From the NCBI RefSeq assembly GCF_006538345.1, contig NZ_BJKL01000002.1:248001-312000 (forward strand): a DNA stretch of 64,000 nt, in the 5' to 3' direction. The notes beneath the pieces are model-generated. The model saw only the letters and a program-made list of their open reading frames with translations, was not told where the DNA came from and searched no databases. Source of the DNA: Alteromonas sp. KUL49 (GTDB taxonomy: Bacteria; Pseudomonadota; Gammaproteobacteria; Enterobacterales; Alteromonadaceae). Below, piece by piece: positions 58,087 through 64,000 of this stretch. Made by a program: the position numbers and the translations under genes. Each line of letters opens with the position of its first letter. The stretch's first letter is position 1.

Positions 58087-58671
58087 ATGGCTCAGCTTTA
58101 TTTTTATTATTCTGCAATGAATGCAGGTAAATCCACTTCTCTTCTACAATCTGCATACAATTACAAAGAACGCGGGATGAACGCGCTTATCTATACAGCT
58201 GCGCTTGATGATCGCTATGGTGTGGGCAAAGTCACTTCTAGAATCGGTCTTCAAGCCGATGCAAAATTGTATAGCAATGACGACAATTTATTTGCTTCAA
58301 TTAATAGTGAGCACACCAATATGTCACTGGATTGTGTTTTCATTGACGAAGCTCAGTTTTTGTCTAAAGCACAGGTAATGCAACTAGTAGAAGTAGTAGA
58401 TGAACTTAACATCCCTGTTTTGGCTTATGGCTTGAGAACTGACTTCCTCGGGGAGACTTTTGAAGGTAGCCATTACCTCCTTGCCTGGGCGGACAAGCTT
58501 TCAGAGTTAAAAACCGTATGTCACTGCGGCCGAAAGGCGAGTTTTGTTGTTCGTTTAGATGAAAATGGCAATGCAGTTAACAGTGGTGATCAAGTGCAAA
58601 TCGGTGGCAACGATAGATATGAATCTATGTGTCGAAAGCATTTCAAAGCATTAGTTTGGGACAAACAATAG
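58087..58671 (+). CDS. tdk: Thymidine kinase
   Basis: 194 aa. Walker A AMNAGKST near the N terminus ([15 protein letters not shown]), the Walker B region [14 protein letters not shown] and the lasso/zinc-binding part [20 protein letters not shown] with a later MCRKHF. It phosphorylates thymidine (nucleoside salvage). Starts six bases after the GGDEF-EAL gene and is 12 bases from the halogenase start. Confidence 0.97.
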   Translation: MAQLYFYYSAMNAGKSTSLLQSAYNYKERGMNALIYTAALDDRYGVGKVTSRIGLQADAKLYSNDDNLFASINSEHTNMSLDCVFIDEAQFLSKAQVMQLVEVVDELNIPVLAYGLRTDFLGETFEGSHYLLAWADKLSELKTVCHCGRKASFVVRLDENGNAVNSGDQVQIGGNDRYESMCRKHFKALVWDKQ

Positions 58672-58683
58672 GACGTTACCTCA

Positions 58684-60201
58684 GTGCAACCTCACAGAAT
58701 CGTAATCGCTGGCGGTGGTACCGCAGGATGGATGGCTGCAAATCTTTTTGCGCACCATTGGAAAGACGCTTGCGTTGAAATCAGCCTCATTGAAGCACCC
58801 AACATCGGCATCATCGGGGTTGGAGAAGGATCAACGCCAACGTTGAAGCGTTTCTTCTCTGATTTAGCGATTAGCGAAGCTGAGTGGATGCCTAAGTGCA
58901 ACGCCACCTACAAAACTAATATACGCTTTGAAGGGTGGAGCCCCAAATATGCGCCCAAGGGATATAGTCACCCTTTTTTCGGGCAACTCGATACCTTCAG
59001 TGAACGTGCATTTCATGTGAACTGCCGTACTCGACGGCTCGGACTAGACGTTGAAACTCAACCGGATAAGTTTTTGTTTGCAGGTTATCTCGCTAACCAA
59101 GGATTAGCGCCGGTAACCCCTGATAACTTTCCTTTCCGTATTGAGTATGGTTACCATTTTGACTCTGGATTGTTAGGTAACTTTCTCAAAGACCGCGCGG
59201 TTACCCAAGGTGTAAACCATATCCAAGCAGAAATTACTGCAGTCGCTCAACATCCCGATGGCAGCATTAAATCTCTTGAATGTGACGATGGTCGAAGTAT
59301 CGAAGGGGATTTATTTGTAGACTGCTCGGGGTTTAAAAGCTTGTTGTTGCAAAGTACGTTAAAGGTACCTTTCAACCCCTTCGCCGATAATCTCTTTAAT
59401 AATGCAGCGGTAGTACTCCCTACTAGCGCTTTTAAAGACATTCCAGTTGAAACTAAGTCTACTGCCCTATCCAATGGGTGGTGTTGGCAAATCCCATTGA
59501 CTCACCGAACGGGTAATGGATATGTGTACAGCAATCAATACCTGAATAAAGACGCTGCTGAAACCGAACTAAGAGCACACTTGGGCTTATTAGATGCAGA
59601 TATAGAAGCCAGACATTTAACCATGAATGTAGGCCAGTGTGAGCAACATTGGGCCAAGAACTGCTTAGGGTTGGGGCTATCACAAGGCTTTATCGAGCCG
59701 TTAGAAGCAACGGCGCTCCATCTTGTGCAAATAGGTATTGAGATGTTTATCCGTGATTACCAAGCGGGAGATTTTACATCGAAGCATCAGGATAAGTATA
59801 ACAGTGCAATGTCAGAGCGCTTTGAGCGTGTTCGTGACTATATTGTTGGCCATTACAAACTGAATTCCAGAGAAGATAGCCAATATTGGATAGATAACAG
59901 AGAGAACAACGCTATATCAGATTCCCTGATTCAACTACTCAATACTTGGTATCAAAAACAAGACTTAGTAAAAGAAATCAGTCGTCAGAACATCGATGAA
60001 CATTTTAGCGCGTCGTCTTGGCATTGTTTACTCTCGGGTTACGGTTTGTTTCCACCAAAAGCCAACAATCAACCCGAAAGCCTTAAAGAACAGGGTGACT
60101 TATACAGAGATAATGGGCTAGAAGCATTTTTTGAAGGCTGCGCTTTGAACTTTCAATCACATAACAATGTACTTAAAGCACATACTGAGGGAGCACGCTA
60201 A
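58684..60201 (+). CDS. Flavin-dependent tryptophan halogenase-family protein
   Basis: 505 aa from GTG 58684. FAD site GGGTAGW (10-16), the region EGSTPTLKRFF and catalytic-lysine segment NATYKTNIRF (Lys77), and the halogenase signature WCWQIP (WxWxIP) at 266-271. All key motifs are intact. The family chlorinates or brominates tryptophan and other aromatics using FADH2; many marine members have unknown substrates. No partner flavin reductase or biosynthetic cluster is adjacent. It ends tail-to-tail with upp. Confidence 0.88.
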   Translation: MQPHRIVIAGGGTAGWMAANLFAHHWKDACVEISLIEAPNIGIIGVGEGSTPTLKRFFSDLAISEAEWMPKCNATYKTNIRFEGWSPKYAPKGYSHPFFGQLDTFSERAFHVNCRTRRLGLDVETQPDKFLFAGYLANQGLAPVTPDNFPFRIEYGYHFDSGLLGNFLKDRAVTQGVNHIQAEITAVAQHPDGSIKSLECDDGRSIEGDLFVDCSGFKSLLLQSTLKVPFNPFADNLFNNAAVVLPTSAFKDIPVETKSTALSNGWCWQIPLTHRTGNGYVYSNQYLNKDAAETELRAHLGLLDADIEARHLTMNVGQCEQHWAKNCLGLGLSQGFIEPLEATALHLVQIGIEMFIRDYQAGDFTSKHQDKYNSAMSERFERVRDYIVGHYKLNSREDSQYWIDNRENNAISDSLIQLLNTWYQKQDLVKEISRQNIDEHFSASSWHCLLSGYGLFPPKANNQPESLKEQGDLYRDNGLEAFFEGCALNFQSHNNVLKAHTEGAR

Positions 60202-60209
60202 TTAGCGTG
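60194..60209. repeat. 16-bp palindrome over the two convergent stop codons
   Basis: CACGCTAATTAGCGTG covers the last codons and stops of both the halogenase and upp genes, whose stops abut at 60201/60202. It could form a hairpin in either transcript. Confidence 0.5.
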
Positions 60210-60831
60210 TTCCAAAAATTTTATCACCAGCATCGCCAAGACCCGGCAGTATGTACCCTTTGTCGTTTAACTTCTCGTCAATAGCTGCCGTAAAAATATC
60301 AACATCAGGATGACGTTCAACCACCGCTTTGATTCCCTCCGGTGCTGCAACTAAAAACAAACCAAGAATTCGCTTACACCCTTTTTGCTTCAATAATTCA
60401 ATGGTCGCCATGAGTGTTCCGCCGGTGGCGAGCATAGGATCTACAATCAACGCGGTTCGCTCGTCGATATTTTTGACCACTTTGTCAAAATAGGCGACGG
60501 GTTCAAGGGTTTCTTCGTTGCGATACAAACCCACAACACTTATTTTGGCATTAGGAATTAGGTTTAATACACCATCTAGCATGCCGAGTCCCGCTCGCAA
60601 TATAGGCACTACTGTAATTTTCTTCCCTTTGATTTGCTTGATCTCTACTGTCTCTCCAGACCAAGTCTTTGTTTCAGTCGATTCTGTAGGTAAAGCGCGA
60701 GTCGCTTCATAGGTAAGAAGATTACCCACTTCCGACGCTAATGCTCTGAAATCTTTACTGCTTATTTCACCATCCCGCATTAAACCAATCTTGTGTTGAA
60801 CCAAGGGGTGGGTAATCTCATGAACCGACAT
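60202..60831 (-). CDS. upp: Uracil phosphoribosyltransferase
   Basis: 209 aa. The PRPP-binding motif [14 protein letters not shown] lies near residue 130, with [14 protein letters not shown] and the C-terminal uracil-binding region [18 protein letters not shown]. It makes UMP from uracil (salvage). AGAGGA precedes the start. It is 37 bases after the XRE gene on the same strand, so both are probably transcribed together. Confidence 0.97.
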   Translation of the reverse strand: MSVHEITHPLVQHKIGLMRDGEISSKDFRALASEVGNLLTYEATRALPTESTETKTWSGETVEIKQIKGKKITVVPILRAGLGMLDGVLNLIPNAKISVVGLYRNEETLEPVAYFDKVVKNIDERTALIVDPMLATGGTLMATIELLKQKGCKRILGLFLVAAPEGIKAVVERHPDVDIFTAAIDEKLNDKGYILPGLGDAGDKIFGTR

Positions 60832-60868
60832 TATTTACGTCCTCTACTATTTCACACATGATGATGTA

Positions 60869-61105
60869 TCAAGCAGCATTGTGTTCTGCAACCGACAGCG
60901 TGTCACCATCGGGTAGTGTGACTTCCACTTTTAAACTGCCACCAACCGCTGCCAGATACGCTGCCGCGCGATGCAAGGGCACATCTTGGATACGCTTTGA
61001 CTCTAGTTTACTCACCCCAGATGCTGTCACACACAATGCCATTGCTACGACTTCCTGCTTTACACGGTGTTGCTTTCTGATTTCGCCTAACGTTAACTCT
61101 CTCAT
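60869..61105 (-). CDS. Small XRE-family helix-turn-helix protein
   Basis: 78 aa. The helix-turn-helix is TLGEIRKQHRVKQEVVAMAL followed by CVTASGVSKLESKRIQD, then LHRAAAYLAAVGGSLKVEVT (an antitoxin-like ending as in HigA-type proteins). No toxin gene is adjacent. It lies between a leader with a terminator and upp, so it may regulate upp or itself. Confidence 0.8.
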   Translation of the reverse strand: MRELTLGEIRKQHRVKQEVVAMALCVTASGVSKLESKRIQDVPLHRAAAYLAAVGGSLKVEVTLPDGDTLSVAEHNAA

Positions 61106-61132
61106 TATAAACTTGCCTCAAGTTTTGGGCAT

Positions 61133-61192
61133 AAAAAAACCCAGATAGTTTAAACTTCTGGGCTTTTGCAAAACGTTTCCTGCGTGCCCAGA
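61133..61192 (-). promoter_or_regulatory. Candidate transcription attenuator upstream of XRE-upp
   Basis: On the minus strand, TCTGGGC (61192-61186), GCCCAGA (61163-61157) and TCTGGG (61145-61140) are followed by seven U residues (61139-61133). The middle segment can pair with either neighbour: with the last it forms a terminator (loop AGTTTAAACTA), with the first an alternative stem that would prevent it. The terminator lies 28 bases before the XRE start, so full-length mRNA requires readthrough. Pairings are seen; regulation is inferred. Confidence 0.55.
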
Positions 61193-61229
61193 GCCATTAA
61201 TCGCCCCTGAACACCACGGTCAGGCGCAA

Positions 61230-61274
61230 TCAATCGGTAAAATTGTAAATGTACGGTTTGGCTACGTTTCGCAT
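61230..61274 (-). CDS. Possible 14-residue leader peptide
   Basis: ATG 61274 with AGGAAG seven bases upstream encodes MRNVAKPYIYNFTD then stop, between a likely promoter and the attenuator. Another short frame, MCRDCSAN (61320-61294), has AAGGA six bases before its ATG. Too short for comparison; could be chance. Confidence 0.3.
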   Translation of the reverse strand: MRNVAKPYIYNFTD

Positions 61275-61483
61275 GGGAATTCTTCCTAAAAAATTAATTG
61301 GCAGAACAATCTCTGCACATTAAGTATCCTTCACCATACCATTTTAATAAGCAATGGCAACTACTTTCCATTTTGGAAAGGTGTGTAATTTCAACTACGA
61401 CAGACTGGCGTGCGTCATAAATATCGGATGATACTCTCTCGGTTTGTGGGTATAGTGCCTTGATTGAAATGCAAGGAAGAACA

Positions 61484-62515
61484 ATGCGTACACGAGTCAA
61501 ATTTCGATTATTCTATCTACTGTGTATGGCCGCCGTATTCGGCGCTGGTTTTACTTTTATGCCAGAGGCATTGAGCACTAGAGCTGATAAGGTCTTAACC
61601 TACGGTTTTCTCACTGCTTATTTTGTTGCGCTACCTGCCCTTTATTGGTTTTGCGTCATCGTCAAAGGCGAAGAGAAGCGTTGGAAAATCATTATTCCAC
61701 TGAGTTTGGGAACGGTTATCGCCCGCTATACTTTGCCGAGTGCACTCGCCGAGTACTTTGACTTCATCAGCTACGTTCGATACCCGATTATCGCGATATT
61801 ACTGCTGATTGAACTCGCCGTAATTGCACACGTGGTGTCAATGTTGTGGAAGGCACGTCACATCAAAGGGGATCCACGCGTTAAAGCGTTATCTTCACTC
61901 ACAGAAAGTGAAGACAAAAAGCGTTCCCTTGCCTTAATGATGGCAGCTGAACCTGCATGTTGGTACTACATGATCCCCAAATTTAGTCGCAACCACACGC
62001 CAAAAATTACCGATGTAGCAACCCTCAGTAAATCAGGTGTTTTCATGTTGTTATTGCTCGCTGCTACACTGATTGCGAGCGTGGGCTCTTATTTGGCTAT
62101 AGTCAATTTGAGTGAGCTAGCCGCTATTATTGTGTCGAGCTTGATTTTGTATAGTGTCTTCTCGGTAATAGCGAATTACAGAATCGCAAAGCATTACTCG
62201 ATTTATCTCTACAATGACCATCTTGTCATCAATGATTCGTTCTTAAATCTTCTACTTGTTCCATTAAGTGACATAAACTCAGTGAGCCAAGGTACGTGGG
62301 AAAAGAGCAAGGAAACAGTCACAATTGGGCGTGGAGACGTTGCCAACATCAAGATAACCTGCACTAAGCAAGCCCAATGGCACACACTGATGGGAACTTT
62401 TTTAGAGCATCCAGAAACCATCCAATTAATAGTTTCCGACCCTCAAGCGCTTATTGATACGCTAGAAACGCAGCGAATCAGCAAGCAAGAACAGAGTGAA
62501 ATGACCGCTGCTTAG
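61484..62515 (+). CDS. Multi-pass membrane protein of unknown function
   Basis: 343 aa from ATG 61484 (AAGGAAG upstream; the frame opens earlier at 61460). About four membrane segments in residues 8-125 and two or three between 190 and 250. A C-terminal soluble part (about 255-335: YSIYLYNDHLVINDSFLNLL, VPLSDINSVSQGTWEKSKET) looks like a bacterial PH-like domain. I do not recognise the family. Confidence 0.6.
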   Translation: MRTRVKFRLFYLLCMAAVFGAGFTFMPEALSTRADKVLTYGFLTAYFVALPALYWFCVIVKGEEKRWKIIIPLSLGTVIARYTLPSALAEYFDFISYVRYPIIAILLLIELAVIAHVVSMLWKARHIKGDPRVKALSSLTESEDKKRSLALMMAAEPACWYYMIPKFSRNHTPKITDVATLSKSGVFMLLLLAATLIASVGSYLAIVNLSELAAIIVSSLILYSVFSVIANYRIAKHYSIYLYNDHLVINDSFLNLLLVPLSDINSVSQGTWEKSKETVTIGRGDVANIKITCTKQAQWHTLMGTFLEHPETIQLIVSDPQALIDTLETQRISKQEQSEMTAA

Positions 62516-62555
62516 GGAGTAAGCCATCGAATTTAGTGGAACCGTTGGAATTCAG

Positions 62556-62659
62556 GGGGGAGCGATGGAGTTTTTACCGCACGCCGTAAACACATCCCTG
62601 TGGGCTCGGCTTCGGCATCCATGCCTCAGACGGCTGTAAAAACTCCATCGCTCCCCCTA
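62556..62659. repeat. Structured repeat element, copy 1
   Basis: Arms 62557-62578 and 62637-62658 are perfect 22-bp inverted repeats ending inward in TTTTTAC/GTAAAAA. The 58-bp core between them contains nested GCCGT/ACGGC and CGGCTTCGGCATCCATGCC. The core is repeated, inverted, in copy 2. Confidence 0.9.
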
Positions 62660-62697
62660 CACAAGACTATATACATCTTCTGCGCTTTGTGTGCTGA

Positions 62698-63213
62698 TTA
62701 CACTGAGGCACTCTCAGGCATAGATAATAACTGACCAACTTCTGCAGTTTTTAACGTCTGTAAAAACGCAGGCACACGATTGTCGCCCTCAGGTGGTGAC
62801 CACAAAGCGAAGTTCTTATCTTCGGTGATCTCATACGGCCCCTGCTTTACCTCTACGAATGTTACTGGTTCATAGCACACCGTTGCATGCCAAGTATTGG
62901 GAGGTATTTCTACACCAAAAGTTTCCCCTCCCGCTTCCAAAGGAATACGCTCGGTGAGTGTGCCATCCTCTTCGAACAGTAAAATATCCAGCCGCCCAGA
63001 CACTACCATGAAAAATTCCCATTTGTAGTCTTGCGTATGACGATGTGGTCTTACATAAGAGTCAGGACACATAGAAATAAATAGTCGCTGTACTGCATCT
63101 TGATAGTGAGGGTGAATGTTTTTATTCGCGCGCTGCCTAGGACTGTCCTTTGCACTTTTACTCAGTGCGTTAATCATTTGAGCATCGAAACGCAAGACAC
63201 TTTCATTTTTCAC
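62698..63213 (-). CDS. WbuC-family cupin metalloprotein
   Basis: 171 aa. The cupin metal motif is in YVRPHRHTQDYKWEFFMVVS (His58, His60 region) and later WHATVCYEPVTFVEVKQGPY. The opening DSPRQRANKNIHPHYQDAVQ is typical of the WbuC family, found in polysaccharide/O-antigen regions. The reaction is unknown. The gene is enclosed by two inverted copies of a repeat element. Confidence 0.82.
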   Translation of the reverse strand: MKNESVLRFDAQMINALSKSAKDSPRQRANKNIHPHYQDAVQRLFISMCPDSYVRPHRHTQDYKWEFFMVVSGRLDILLFEEDGTLTERIPLEAGGETFGVEIPPNTWHATVCYEPVTFVEVKQGPYEITEDKNFALWSPPEGDNRVPAFLQTLKTAEVGQLLSMPESASV

Positions 63214-63271
63214 TATAAATATGCTCCCTGTTACTAACCCTTAAGCAGTTAGCTTTATTTTGCTAATTCAA

Positions 63272-63375
63272 AGAGAAAACAATGCACTTTTTACAGCCGT
63301 CTGAGGCATGGATGCCGAAGCCGAGCCCCCAAGGACGGGTTTACGGCGTGCGGTAAAAAGTGCATTGCTTTCTCT
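63272..63375. repeat. Structured repeat element, copy 2
   Basis: Arms 63272-63294 and 63353-63375 are 23-bp inverted repeats with one mismatch, ending inward in TTTTTAC/GTAAAAA as in copy 1, but the outer 16 bases differ in sequence. The core is the near-identical inverse of the copy 1 core. Confidence 0.9.
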
Positions 63376-63496
63376 ACATGACTTACTCAACGTCTATTGC
63401 CTTCCCTCTAACAATACTAGAACGTTTATGCCACGAACTTTGATTAATGTAACCCTTTAATTTCGATGAGTATGAATTACCACATGTTTCGCCTAT

Positions 63497-64000
63497 TTAA
63501 TTTTTAGACATTAAATAGTCCGCAACGGCTTGGTAAGCAGGTAACGACGTAGGATCAATCTTTGAATTGGCTGAGACAGGAAACGAGGCTAAACGCACCA
63601 AAACCATTTCTGCGGTAGGGTCTATGTAGACTGTTTGACCATGTACCCCTCGGGCAGCATAAGCACCATTGTCGTTGTGAAAGATCCACCACATACTCTG
63701 GTAGCTACCACCAGCGAGCGTTGTGAATCCACCTTTGGCAAAAACTTCCTTATCTCCTCCTCGACGGATTGCATCAATAGCCTCTTCGGGTACTAGCTGC
63801 AAGCCATTGACTTTACCGTCATCTAACATCATTTGCCCCAAGCGCCCTAAATCTCTTAGTGTTGCACTAAGCCCACCACCTGCAAATGCAGTACCGAGAC
63901 CGTCTACCGTAATATAAGCATCATTCTCAACACCGAGGTGATCCCACAAATAGTGATGAACTGCATCTTCAAATGCCATCCCTGTCGTTCGCGCAATTAT
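63497..64000 (-). CDS. Beta-lactamase-related serine hydrolase, C-terminal part (5' end outside window)
   Basis: The frame is open to the window end. The 167 visible residues show class-C-like features: VDGLGTAFAGGGLSATLRDL, GRLGQMMLDDGKV, YQSMWWIFHNDNGAYAARGV, HGQTVYIDPTAEMVLVRLAS. The HGQ is the KTG-like third motif; SxxK and YxN lie beyond the window. Such proteins hydrolyse esters, amides or peptides; function unspecified. Confidence 0.82.
   Translation of the reverse strand: MIARTTGMAFEDAVHHYLWDHLGVENDAYITVDGLGTAFAGGGLSATLRDLGRLGQMMLDDGKVNGLQLVPEEAIDAIRRGGDKEVFAKGGFTTLAGGSYQSMWWIFHNDNGAYAARGVHGQTVYIDPTAEMVLVRLASFPVSANSKIDPTSLPAYQAVADYLMSKN

Noticed and set aside
60858..61148. 96-residue plus-strand frame opposite the XRE gene
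   Set aside because: Antisense shadow of a recognisable helix-turn-helix gene; no domain pattern.
61294..61500. 68-residue minus-strand frame with cysteines (CHCLLKWYGEGYLMCRDC)
   Set aside because: Lacks a ribosome site at its start, overlaps the plus-strand gene start and has no recognised family; only its last nine codons were considered as a leader.
62556..63375. Repeats as integron attC sites
   Set aside because: No GTTRRRY/RYYYAAC ends and no integron integrase; core is highly conserved, unlike attC.

Overview
The window is a chromosomal segment of a marine-type gammaproteobacterium, most likely an Alteromonadales/Alteromonadaceae member. This rests on gene content: long-form isocitrate lyase, malate synthase G, HldE, LpxL, FadE, Tdk, Upp, an XrtA-type exopolysaccharide locus, a flavin-dependent tryptophan halogenase and a WbuC cupin, at moderate GC. 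No rRNA, tRNA, insertion sequence, phage or CRISPR was seen. Both ends cut through genes (aceA on the left, a serine hydrolase on the right).

Layout. 1-4.1 kb: glyoxylate shunt (aceA end, LysR regulator, glcB). 4.1-8.9 kb, minus strand: a UDP-sugar epimerase, then a tightly coupled four-gene operon (Tat-exported small protein, PqqD-like peptide chaperone, HPr-kinase-like kinase, nucleotidyltransferase), preceded by a trypsin-like protease gene. 9-48.7 kb: a large exosortase-A (XrtA) exopolysaccharide locus. Its export core (Wza-like lipoprotein, Wzz-like protein, tyrosine autokinase, outer-membrane barrel, ExeA-like ATPase) lies at 42.8-48.7 kb. Divergent from it are the initiating sugar transferase, deacetylase, exosortase, glycosyltransferases, amidotransferase, acyltransferases, polymerase/ligase and flippase. 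Further left are more glycosyltransferases, a FemAB-like protein, sulfotransferases, an FkbM methyltransferase, a transglutaminase-like protein and a beta-helix protein. Together they should initiate, assemble, decorate (acyl, amide, methyl and probably sulfate groups), flip, polymerise and export a polysaccharide. No PEP-CTERM substrate for the exosortase is in the window.

48.7-64 kb: housekeeping and accessory genes: hldE, a GIY-YIG protein, a DUF350 membrane protein, a TcpQ-like protein, lpxL, fadE with a FadR-like site, a GGDEF-EAL protein, tdk, tryptophan halogenase, upp behind an XRE gene and a candidate transcription attenuator, an unknown membrane protein, and a WbuC cupin gene between two inverted copies of a structured repeat.

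Quality caveat. Five genes (GNAT at 9.8 kb, glycosyltransferase at 16.4 kb, O-antigen-ligase-like at 31.5 kb, deacetylase at 40.4 kb, fadE at 53.6 kb) are each split by a one-base indel, mostly in A/T homopolymers. A sixth (12.9 kb) carries an in-frame stop. The pattern looks more like residual sequencing error than gene decay. The strongest candidates for new biology are the Tat-protein/PqqD/HPr-kinase-like/nucleotidyltransferase operon, the covarying structured repeats around the cupin gene, and the attenuator-like leader upstream of the XRE-upp pair.
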